Shown: piece by piece, positions 1-9,286 of the stretch | How positions within the stretch are numbered: position 1 is the stretch's first letter | Layout: each line of letters opens with the position of its first letter | NCBI GenBank assembly: GCA_026120185.1 | Contig: JANUWF010001467.1 | Location: 186,001 to 250,000, forward strand | Origin: Voacanga thouarsii | Taxonomy: Eukaryota; Streptophyta; Magnoliopsida; Gentianales; Apocynaceae | Direction: 5' to 3' | DNA: 64,000 nucleotides | Made by a program: the position numbers and the translations under genes | The notes under the pieces: model-generated | Told to the model about the DNA's origin: nothing | Seen by the model: only the letters and a program-made list of their open reading frames with translations | Databases searched by the model: none

Positions 1-189
1 TCTGCCCTTGTGTAACTTATGTATTGTACATAAATAAATTAGTAACCTACCTCCATAAACCTTCTCATAAATTATAACTTAATGTTTAAGCAATAAATTT
101 ACTTCTATAACTTATTAGTTAAAGTGTAACGCATGTATTGTACTTAAATTAATAATCTACCACCATAAACATTCTAGTGGTATACAGTC

Positions 190-635
190 CCATTCTTCAT
201 CTGGCAAGTTGAATAAAAAGAAAAGATATAAAAAGTAAGTAGACTTTTATCAATTTTAAATGGGCCCTTCGAGTACTATAAAGTTTTGAAGCCTTTGAAA
301 AATTAAACTTGTTATCACACCTACAACTTCGAAAACTTTTCAATTAAATCCTCACAGTAACAAAATAGGATATTGCAAGGGTGAATTCAAACCCACCCCC
401 ACGTCCCCCCAGCCCCTCCCCCATACCAAAAAAAGAATAAAAACTAAACCCTTATTCGAATTTTTCTGAAGTATATATGTTATGAGGGCGGAATTGAAAG
501 AACTGTGAAAAAAATAATTGACACTTTTATGAGCTTATTTCACTTTGAATAAAATTTTCCTTAATTTCTCACATTGTCATTTCAATTTTAAATTTCCTTT
601 AATCAGTACTTGAACTTTCAAAATTAAATACACTA
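190..635. repeat. Dispersed repeat, copy 1
   Basis: This stretch is recognisably similar to 43634-44090. Both share the order: a block ending in TATCAATTTTAAAT, then GGCCCTTC, an ACAACTTC block, ACTTTTCAATTAA, AAAATAGGATATTGCAAGGG, a low-complexity segment that differs between copies, and AAGCTTATTT-like and AAATAAAATTT blocks. I see no coding capacity and no clear terminal repeats, so the class is unknown. Bases 1-189 before it are plain AT-rich DNA with no feature I can support. Confidence 0.65.
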
Positions 636-2050
636 CTGGAAAACTGAAATTAGTACAATAATTAAGAAAAATGAAAATAAAAATAATCAAAAGAGTTGGT
701 CTAAAATTCTCGATACTCCAAAAACCTCTTGGTAGACAAGATTTATGATAAAGTTTAACCTCTTTTTTTTTTCGTTTTGACTTTTCTTCTACATTTACGG
801 ACTACATAATATGAAGCCATCCTCATCAAGGTAGTCAATAGGTATCAAAGTTCTACTAGAACTCTGCCACAATCAACGCACGTAATCAAGCCAGCAAAAC
901 GAAAATAATGAAAACGAAAGACTATTGAAGTCAATACCCCAGTCTGTCATTTGACTCCAAGAACATAATGTTTAAACCATCCATCAATTGATTTGCTAAG
1001 AATCCATGTTGGATTCTAAGAACAGGAATTTTCATTTCTTTGGGTGAGAAATCAAGATGGGATATTTCATTTGTTTCCAATTATTACATGGGAGTGAGAT
1101 ATTCTAAAGACAAAATGATTCGAGCAAGAAAAGCAACTTGAGCAGTGGCAGACTGTGAAACCCGACCCTTGTCCTTCCTGATGATCATCCCTTCAATCAC
1201 AGGGTATGCAATGAGAAATTCTTATATGGACTCGGTCCATGGTCCCATCTGTGAACCGGGTCCTCCTGTGAACAACACCTGTCATGGCCCACTTTTTACC
1301 TTCCAATTCCGTTGTTTTCGCGGTTTTTTTTTTTCCTCCTCCTGCAAAACCAAACCATGGTTAAGTAGAAGGATTCCCAAATCGTGCAAAAAGAAGACGG
1401 AAGACTCAAGATTATGAGAAATTCCGTCAAATTCCGCCAAAATTCTACCAAAACACCTACGACCACTCTGTGGTCATATTTCCTTCTCGGTCTACTCTTC
1501 ACCACAGTCATTCTCTCTCTACTCGTTGGTCCGCCAGCAATTCCTCTCTACTCAGTCGCTGACCGGCTGTCTCTCTCTCCCTTTACCGAACAACTACAAC
1601 ATGGCAATGCCATCTAGCCATCAGCAATGTCGACCAGATCTGTGACGCATAGTTTATTTAACAGCAATGTCAACCAGCTCTAACACTTCCATCGGATTGA
1701 GGTTAATCTGTCCGCTTAGCATTCGAATCTGTCCTTAATTTCACGATATTGTAAACCATGTAATAATTTACATTACTCTCCATGTTTCTGATTCTATGAT
1801 ATTATGTGCTCTGTCCTTGCATTTGATACCTCTTATGTTATAAAGTTAAAATTAACTGTTATTAATATTTTTTTTGGAGGGGTGGGGGCGGGGTGGAGGG
1901 AAACTAATTGGATAACTTATTGGATGCCTCTTATTAACTATTTTTTTTTTTATGCCTCTTATTTTTATTTTTATTTTTATTTTTATTTTTATTTTTTTTG
2001 AGTGAGTTGATAAAGATGGGGGAAACTAAAACACTCTACTCTAATTCTAA
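636..2050. other. Intergenic, no supported gene
   Basis: This is mostly AT-rich non-coding DNA. The segment 1140-1740 has more balanced composition and short open frames, one with a hydrophobic stretch, but none resembles a protein I know and no splice framework supports them. Homopolymer and TTTTA-type low-complexity tracts occupy about 1940-2000. Confidence 0.5.
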
Positions 2051-2055
2051 CTTAC

Positions 2056-2166
2056 CTTCAAATAATAGGAAATTTCTTGCCACTGCTTCTCAGTAGGGTC
2101 AATTCCAATTCCAGTTGGATTGTGTGCACATGGATGCAATAGGAAAAAGGAATGATTTGGAGCATT
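2056..2166 (-). pseudogene. Isolated aspartate aminotransferase exon
   Basis: Read on the minus strand, an acceptor (TTTTCAG before 2166) opens a 37-codon exon that closes on a consensus donor (AAG followed by GTAAG). Its product contains LLHPCAHNPTG, then DPTEKQW and EISYYLK. This is the pyridoxal-phosphate aminotransferase region of plant aspartate aminotransferase that holds the conserved Asn-Pro-Thr-Gly. Between NPTG and DPT there are two extra residues (IGI for the usual V), matching a duplicated GGAATT. No flanking aminotransferase exons are visible for at least 1 kb on either side, so it is probably a dead exon copy. The splice signals and frame are intact, so an exon of a gene with very long introns cannot be excluded. 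Confidence 0.7.
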
Positions 2167-2570
2167 CTGAAAAGATCACCAAATAAACGGAGATGAAATT
2201 TGGGATGGAATTTTCGAATGTTAAATTACAGAGTAAATGCTGCGACATACATGAGGGAAATTAAAAAATTAATAAGTTTGTATGAATTATAGAGAGGAGA
2301 AGATGATCATCTCAACAATCATTTTGAGGATGCATATGCATTGTTACATATCTAGCATATTTGTGCCAAAACTAAGTCACAAATCAGCATGTTTAGCTGT
2401 GTTGTCCTTATACATCTTTATACTATGTTGTCCTTATACGTTTTCAGCATTTGACATTTTCCTTTTTGATAGAAATAGTCATTCTTTGTAGCTATCCTTA
2501 TTCTCTGCTGTGATTATACATTTTCAGCATTTGGCATTTTCTGGTTTACCATCAATATTTGAAAAGGAAG

Positions 2571-5354
2571 ATGAGTAGCTACAGAGATAGCATATATGCT
2601 GATGATGGCTCGAATGATGAGGTTCAGTTTGTACAACAAATTGATATTGAAGATGACACGGAAGGTGTTCAGGTATTGCATGAGACAAGGGATGAATAAA
2701 AAAATCAAGTTGATGGTCGTGATGGTATTATCGAAGAATTGGAAAGAAAACTTGTGAACACTGTTGTGGATTCACAGGAGGCAGCATATGAATTGTACTG
2801 TGAATACGTGCATGCTTGTGGCTTTAGTGTGAGGAAGGGAAAGCAATACTATATCCAAGGGACAAAGAATATTAGATCCAAAGTATTTTTTTTGTTCGAA
2901 GCAAGGAATAAAAAAATATGAAAATGAGAGCGGCATTTCTCATGAAAGGTTGGAGACTAGAACTGCTTGCAAGGCCTTTGTCCAATTTGAGGTTGATTCT
3001 AATGGAAAATGCAAAGTAAATAAAATACAAAAGGATCATAATCACGAGATGGCAAAGACATATGAACTGCATTTGCTTAGATCAGCTCGACGTGTAACAG
3101 AAGCCCATGGAGACACACTGGAGTCTCTAGTCAGCTCTGGAATCAAGACTTCTCAAGCGTTCTCTTACTTGTCAAAAGAAAGTGGTGGTGTTGGAAGCAT
3201 CGGTTTTTTGAAGAAGGATGCATGTAATGAACTTAACAATCGAAGAAATTCAATAATTGAAAAATGGGATGCTCAAAGTCTTGTAAATCACTTCAAACAA
3301 AAAGTAAATCAAGAGAAGATGTTTTATTAGGATGTGGAATTGGATGACGAAGGAAGAATTCACAACTTTTTTTGGAGAGATGGAAGATCTCAAATTGATT
3401 TTGATTACTTTGGTGATGTAGTTGTTTTTTATGCTACCTATAGGACCAATAGGTACAACTTGATTTGTGCACCTTTCATTGGAGTGAACCATCATTGGCA
3501 AACTATAATGTTTGCATGTGCATTTTTATCGGATGAGACTTCATCTTCATTCAAGTGGGCATTTAGATCCTTTTTAGAGTTGATGGACAACAAGCAATCT
3601 ATCACTTTTATGACAGACCAAGACTATGCAATAATGAAAGCTGCCAAAACAGTGTTTTCGGATAGTCAACATAAGTTGTGTTTGTGGCATATTTGCAAAA
3701 ATGTTCCATCGTACTTAGGTGGCCTCAATAATGACAATGGCTTCCAAAATTTGTTCCATAAATGTTTGACAGGGTGTGAGACAGAGGAAGAGTTTGAGCA
3801 GACATGGGCTAAGATGATTGCAACCTATAATTTGGATGGTCATAAGTGGTTGGACAGATTGTATAATTTGAGGGATAAGTGGTGCACGTGTTTTTCAAAT
3901 GAAACATTCAGTGCGGGGTTCAAAACATCACAAAGAAGTGAGAGCACTAATAGTGTATTAAATGGGATGTCGAGTAGAACATGTTCATTGACCAAATTTG
4001 TTCTTGAATTTGAGCGAAAACTTGGAGAATGGCACCAAAATAAAGTAGAAGCTGACTTTACTTGTGCACAAGGCAAGCCTCCACTTTTAATACGGTCTAG
4101 TGCAATGTTACAGCAAGTTGCCCAATTTTATATTCACAAGCTGTATAGGTTTTTCGAGAAGGAATTTATGGCCATATGTGTTTCATCATCCAAAGAAGAA
4201 GAAGTTCTTGAAGAATCAATATATAGCTTCAAAGTGACTGTGGAGACTAAATGGGGAGATCAAAAAAGTACAATAGTTCTCAATACAAAAGATTTATCTG
4301 TTAAATGCAGCTTTAAGAAATTTGAGAGCATGGGTATACTTTGTACACACGCATTGGCAGCATAGAAGACAAAGAATATTGCAAAAATTCCGGATTCATA
4401 TTTGTTGAAAAGGTGTGGCAAAAATGCTAGAAAGCGTGTAAGTGATGCGGATCAAAATAGGATATTCAGCATGCAAAGGACTGATTCAGACATTGTCTTC
4501 ACAAATCGAGCCATGAAATTTGCTTACAGTGTTGTTAGCAAATGCGGATCTCACGATGCAAGTAAGCTTATTTTATGGCAAGCACTAGAAAGTGCCAATC
4601 AAAAGCTGGATAAATATTGGAAAACACATGCATTGAAAGATTCACAATCTGGAATTAGGGATAATAGAGTGCAGAACAGTAGGACTTCAGCTTGTGAAGA
4701 TACCAATGAGTGTGAGATTGTTGTCCAAGATCCCAATCGAATAAGAGCAAAGGGTAAACAAGGGGGTAAGAGACTAAAAGGCCATTTTGAGAAGTGTCAA
4801 AGAAGTTCTTCACTAAGGGGTGGCCATAACCAAGGTTTTGCTGTTTTTTTTTTTTTTACAAAATTTAGTGTGTCTTGCTTGATTTATTGAATTTTGTGGT
4901 TTGATGTAGGAAAAAGAAAAAAGTCACAAGCTCTTACTGGGCAAGATGGAACCCAAAATACTCCCGAACAGGTTCTTTTGCCATTGAATGAAGAAACAAG
5001 CACAGCAGTCTCAGATACACCAAATGGTGGTTGGAATTATGAAGAGGTTGTCCTTCAATCGTTATTTTTAAATTTTTTAATGACAGTTTGTGATTCGTTG
5101 AAAGAATCTGACTTCATTTTATATGTTGTCTTTTCTTGAAGGTTGTTGCTTCGTATCCGTCGTTTACATCCATGTTACAAGTTTATAATGCACTTCATAG
5201 TAGTGAAATGGTAAGTAATGGGGTAGCTACATTCATTTTTATTTGAGGCTAATTCGTTGAAAATTATACATCATTTAAATTATTTATTATTGACTATTAA
5301 CAGGATGATACAAACGAAAGCATTTTAGATGCAACCCAAGATGATGCTGCCTAG
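2571..5354 (+). pseudogene. FAR1/FHY3-related (MULE transposase-derived) pseudogene
   Basis: FAR1-related proteins are nuclear regulators domesticated from Mutator-like transposases. The order here fits the family: an acidic leader from the ATG at 2571, a FAR1 DNA-binding domain (about 2760-3080, with TRTACKAFVQFE and KIQKDHNHEM), a MULE transposase domain (about 3380-3760, with FIGVNHHWQT, TDQD and LWHICKN) and a SWIM-like finger (about 4290-4360, ending GILCTHAL). A C-terminal tail appears to be split by small introns (about 4833-4909, 5047-5141 and 5210-5303) and ends at TAG 5352. It is broken by TAA 2697, TAG 3328 and TAG 4363 in frame, and by a one-base shift in the T run near 2884-2891. 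The first transposase Asp is replaced (FYATYRTN instead of FDTTYRTN), and the SWIM CxC reads CSF. Intron limits are inferred. It could be a dead gene or a dead MULE; no terminal repeats were identified. Confidence 0.85.
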
Positions 5355-5409
5355 TGCATTGATGCTACATTGTTCAAGCTAAAGCAGAAGTGTGGTTGTC
5401 ATTTGATGG

Positions 5410-5800
5410 TTGAAGTCCGTTGTTGTTGTGTATTTGACTAGTTTGACAATGTATTGGATACTATTAACGAATTTTGTATTGTATTGGAGTTTAGTATGGA
5501 TGTTGCTACCAGTGTTGGTTGGATTTCCATTTGTTTCCATTTCCATTTAGTGCAGTGTATTTGTGCACTGTTTTTGTGAATTTTGTATTGTATTGTATTG
5601 AAGTCCGTTGTTGTTGTGTATTTGACTAGTTTGACAATGTATTGGATACTATTAACGAATTTTGTATTGTATTGGAGTTTAGTATGGATGTTGCTACCAG
5701 TGTTGGTTGGATTTCCATTTGTTTCCATTTCCATTTAGTGCAGTGTATTTGTGCACTGTTTTTGTGAATTTTGTATTGTATTGTATTGAAGTCCGTTGTT
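5410..5800. repeat. 188-bp tandem duplication
   Basis: A 188-bp unit beginning TTGAAGTCCGTTGTTGTTG starts at about 5410 and again at 5598. A third copy starts at about 5786 and breaks off after roughly 20 bases. The two full units look almost identical by eye, which points to a recent duplication. The array begins about 55 bases after the stop of the FAR1-like pseudogene, in what would be its 3' flank. Confidence 0.85.
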
Positions 5801-6230
5801 TTTGTGTATTTGTGCATTATCTGGTGTAGTATTTTTGTGCTTATTTAAGCTGATTTTTTTTTTTTTTTTTTGCATTTTGTGCAGTGCATTAGGCTTATAT
5901 TTGTACAGTATTTCTGCATTTTTGTGCATTTTTTTGGCATTTCTATGCAGTATTTTTGCACTGTTTTTATCCAGTAAAAATGCACTATTTTTGTGCAGTA
6001 TATTTGTTTGCACTATTTTTTGTGCAGTATTTTTTTTCATTGTTTTTGGCTTATTTTTGTGCAGTATCTGTGCATTCTTGGCATTTTTGTGCAGTATCTA
6101 TGCACTGTTTTTGTGAATTTTTGTGCAGTGCATTAAGCTTATTTTTGTGCAGTCTTTTAGGCTGATTTCTTTGCAGTATCTATGCACTGTTTTTGTGCAG
6201 TATTTGCGCATTTTGACATAATGTAAATCA
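5800..6230. repeat. TTTTTGTGCAGTAT minisatellite
   Basis: This is an irregular array of 12-25 base units built from TTTTTGTGCAGTAT, GCACTGTTTTTG and GTGCATTTTTG, with a run of about 19 T near 5851-5870. It continues the sequence style of the end of the 188-bp unit, so it may have grown from the same seed. Open frames read through it on both strands are products of the repeat. Confidence 0.75.
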
Positions 6231-6389
6231 CATTACTCATACAGAACAGAACCCTGCTTACACAAATACTTAAGATGCTTTTAAGTGATATGGTAAAGAA
6301 ACAAAAACTGTAAAAGACTGCTACCATGACAAAAGCTGAAAATGTTACAAAGCTGAAACAAGAATAACAAAGTTGAAAATGGGACATGA

Positions 6390-6850
6390 TGTTTGCAAGA
6401 CCAAACCAAATGGATATTAAAACAAAACCAAACCAAGTGGACATTAAAACAACACCAAACCAAATGGACATGCTCCAAGAGGTCATCCAATGAAACCACA
6501 AATGCATTCCCCAAAAGGTCATCCAAGAAACAATACCAAACCAAAGACAATGAAACCCCAAACTCATTCTCCAATAAGTCATCCAATGAACACCACCAAA
6601 CCAAAGATAATCATACCCCAAATCCATTGACAATTAAACACCAAATCCATTCTCCAAGAAATCATCCAATAAACAACATCAAACCAAAGACAATCAAACC
6701 CCAAACTCATTCTCCAATAAGTCATCCAATGAACACCACCAAAAAATACCATGTACACAACACCAAATACAATGAACTCATTCAATAAGTCATCCAATGA
6801 ACTCATTCTCCAATAAATACCATGTACACAATACCAAAAAATACACAAAG
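6390..6850. repeat. Irregular ACCAAACCAAA / CATCCAATGAA repeats
   Basis: Degenerate direct repeats are built from three motifs in recurring order: CCAAACCAAATGGACAT, CCCCAAACTCATTCTCCAA and AAGTCATCCAATGAACACC. Spacing is roughly 20-90 bases and varies. Long frames on both strands are low-complexity (rich in Gln/Thr/Asn/Pro on plus, in Trp/Met/Leu/Phe on minus) and I do not call them genes. Confidence 0.65.
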
Positions 6851-6988
6851 AATCTGCTAAATATAAAAAAAAAAATTAATGATTCATAGCATTATCCAAC
6901 TTGTTCCAATACAAATGTAGTACAATGTAAAGAAACATCCTAATTGAAATACAGCTTTGAACATCTATGATCTAAGCTGAACATATCG

Positions 6989-7267
6989 TCACTTTTTCAA
7001 CCATCTAGAAGGTGGTTGTGGGGGTAAGGGTGGATCAAAATATGAAGAAGATGCCCCCTTCGAATAATTTTGGTTTGTGGTGCTGCTTGAAGATTCTTTG
7101 TTTGCATTTTTATAGGACAACCATGCATGCTCAGCTTCTGCAAGCGACGAAAAAAACTTGAAAAGATTTCCTCTATAACCATTCGTTGTTTTATGGAAAT
7201 CTACCCAATCTTCAAATATGCCTTGCTTTCTCCCTTCAAAAACGACATAGAACTTCTTTGGAAGCAT
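6989..7267 (-). CDS. Viroplasmin / RNase H1 N-terminal domain protein
   Basis: A 92-residue minus-strand frame starts at the ATG at 7267, just after an acceptor-like TTGAAACAG, and stops at TGA 6989. Residues 5-50 (KFYVVFEGRKQGIFEDW, then NGYRG and EAEHAW) match the small nucleic-acid-binding fold known from the N-terminus of eukaryotic RNase H1 and the caulimovirus viroplasmin. The tail is Ser-rich then Pro-rich and ends in basic residues. No catalytic RNase H domain follows, so this is a single-domain protein of a type common in plant genomes. A 5' exon could add residues, because the acceptor suggests splicing. Function is unknown. The copy looks intact, but expression cannot be judged. 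Confidence 0.6.
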   Translation of the reverse strand: MLPKKFYVVFEGRKQGIFEDWVDFHKTTNGYRGNLFKFFSSLAEAEHAWLSYKNANKESSSSTTNQNYSKGASSSYFDPPLPPQPPSRWLKK

Positions 7268-8684
7268 GTTCTGTTTCAAAATTGAAAAAAAAGAGAAGAT
7301 CATTAGCCATTTTGCAGAGTATGGCCCTATTCTGTTTGATGAAGAGTAAGGCATGTGAACTTTTGTCATGTTTGTATAAAGTTGGAATACCCATTTTGCA
7401 GTGAATTGTCTCTAGAGAACTAAAATGCTGCCTATTTTCATGTTTGGAATCCATGCATATGGTTTTTATGCTTTTGTATTTAACAAAGAAAGCTCCACTT
7501 AATGTCAGCCCAAAATGTTGGCATATTATAAAGTACTATCAGCATTTAATTCCCAAGTATGATGCCTGCCTTCCTCTCAATAGGACTAGACTGTGAAACA
7601 AAGTATAGAAGATACCCAGAGACTTCCCACAAGTCAACACTATAAACTCAAAATGCTGGACTAAAAACATGCAATGTGAAAAATGTGATAGTAAAAAGAA
7701 ACTCTGGAAGACTTGATCAAACTGCATTATTTGACCATTCAAACTCATACTATAATAGAACCAGACACACTCCCCCACTGAACTTAAACATAACAGTAAT
7801 AGGAACCTATATATACAATACATTCTTCATCAATTACATGAGATATTGCAACCAGTTACAAATTTGCAATAGCTACAGGATTGAAAAGCTCAACCTTGGT
7901 TTGTATGAAGACAACAGTTCCTGAAAATAAACATGTTCAAATAATGTGAGCTAGGCTCAATGAATTCCATGAGTGCAAATCAGAATTCTTTTTATTAAAA
8001 AACTATCATTTTATATAGATCACATATCAAACTTATGATGCATGACAAGTAAAACTGTATACCCCACTCAGAGTAGAACTGTATACTCATATGGGAAACA
8101 CAACAACCAATTGCTACAGTTGTAAGCTAGAAACCATGTTTTTATTTTTTAATGAGGAATAAGATTAAGGGAAAAGATCTAATTGCTTATATGAATGATC
8201 TGTACCAAAAATGCAAAAAAGATGCAGGAAATCTCTTGGTTTTACTTTTCTGTTTTAACTTGACTATCTCTCTATTGAAGCTTAATAGATGGCTATCCTA
8301 TGTCATGTACCCTAGTTTTCTCTTCCTTTTTTAAGATCAGTTGCAAAAGCTGAGGTATATGTAATAGATGGCAGGAATCTTTTTTAAGACCAGTTTACTT
8401 TTCTGTATTGTTCACTAACTGTGTAAGCATAACTTTCTTATTTAATACATAAGTAATTTTTAATCAAAATATGATTTTTTTTTTTTTATTGTTAGACCAC
8501 TATGGTTATACACATAATGGAATTTTTCTCATCCAAAGCACATTAGAGTTTGTCTTCTGTGTTTGTCTTAATTCATGGCTGGAAGAATGTTCTTTAGATC
8601 AAGTAAATCCTTTGCCATTAATCATCATAATTAACACATTCTCAAGTATTGTTCGTCACTGTCTTTATGACTATCTTTCTACAG
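7268..8684. other. Intergenic, no supported gene
   Basis: AT-rich DNA with short unrelated frames. A possible exon-like stretch lies at about 8150-8240 (lysine-rich frame) and another at about 8500-8605, ending near a GTAAATCC donor-like site. They lie upstream and on the same strand as the metallophosphoesterase exon, but I could not match them to that family. Confidence 0.4.
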
Positions 8685-8790
8685 GTTATCAGGCGCTATG
8701 AGAAAGGATTTGGAGCAAGAAACTATAGGTTTACAGTTGGAAATGTGGATTTCATTGCTATTGACTCATAGTCAGTGGATGGTGAAATTC
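8685..8790 (+). pseudogene. Metallophosphoesterase exon (decayed)
   Basis: After a TTTCTACAG acceptor the plus strand encodes VIRRYEKGFGARNYRFTVG, then NVDFIAIDS, a TAG stop, and SVDG. This matches the segment of plant calcineurin-like metallophosphoesterases (Cdc1/PGAP5-like group) that normally reads VIRRYEE, then FISIDAQ and DG. The stop sits where the family has Gln, a one-base CAG to TAG change. Metal-binding His and Asp residues encoded elsewhere in the gene are not seen nearby. It is a single-exon remnant. Confidence 0.65.
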
Positions 8791-8992
8791 ATAGTTGATA
8801 TCTATATTTTATATACTCTGCCGTTATATTTATACTTGTAAAATTATGCGTTTCTGATGACCATATGATGGCTTAGAAACTTTGAGGGACATAATTAAAG
8901 AAGAGAAGTTATTCCTTTTTAAAAGGGTTTGTACCATTTATCTGTATGTGATTGAACTATTTTATCTTCATTTGCAAGAGGATTGTGCAAAA

Positions 8993-9108
8993 TAAGGTAG
9001 CACTCACATTTGAACAACAATACAGAAATCATAACAATACACTAAAAGAACAACAATACAGAACAAAAATCACCGAAATTACTAGAGTAAGGTAGCACTC
9101 ACATTTGA
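8993..9108. repeat. Short direct repeat pair, 95 bp apart
   Basis: A 21-base sequence starting TAAGGTAGCACTCACATTTG occurs at 8993-9013 and again at 9088-9108. The second copy overlaps the donor end of the minus-strand ureidoglycolate hydrolase-like piece, so the splice junction itself was duplicated. The rest of 8791-9100 is AT-rich and has no gene I can support. Confidence 0.8.
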
Positions 9109-9204
9109 GTTGCTCAATTCTGGGTTATAAAAGTCAAGTGCCTTCTCCATAAACAAAGGGCCAGCATGCCATGTACCACAATTCAGCTTCACCAACAGGA
9201 ATTG
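9103..9204 (-). pseudogene. Ureidoglycolate hydrolase-like exon fragment
   Basis: The minus strand encodes QFLLVKLNCGTWHAGPLF followed by EKALDFYNPELSNSN, then a donor GTGAGT. From memory this matches the plant family annotated as ureidoglycolate hydrolase-like cupin proteins, whose members carry a GTWHAGPLF-type motif and an FYNLELSDTN-type motif. No start, no other exon and no clear acceptor are visible. The piece begins about 80 bases after the broken end of the CslG pseudogene, on the same strand. Confidence 0.5.
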
Positions 9205-9286
9205 ATATCAAAGAAAGCATCAGAGTGCAAGTTAACAAAGCCAAGTATTGATAGTGCTGATTAATTCGATTCTTTTCCGGTGTAGC

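Noticed and set aside
1145..1617. Overlapping plus and minus frames, one with a hydrophobic segment
   Set aside because: No recognised family, no splice signals in agreement, and both strands are open, as expected for less AT-rich non-coding DNA.
5735..6165. Phe/Leu/Cys-rich plus-strand and Lys/Asn-rich minus-strand frames
   Set aside because: They arise from the GCAGTATTTTTG minisatellite; composition is dictated by the repeat.
6157..6848. Trp/Met/Phe-rich minus-strand frames and Gln/Thr/Asn-rich plus-strand frames
   Set aside because: They cover degenerate direct repeats on both strands at once, with no family similarity or splice framework.
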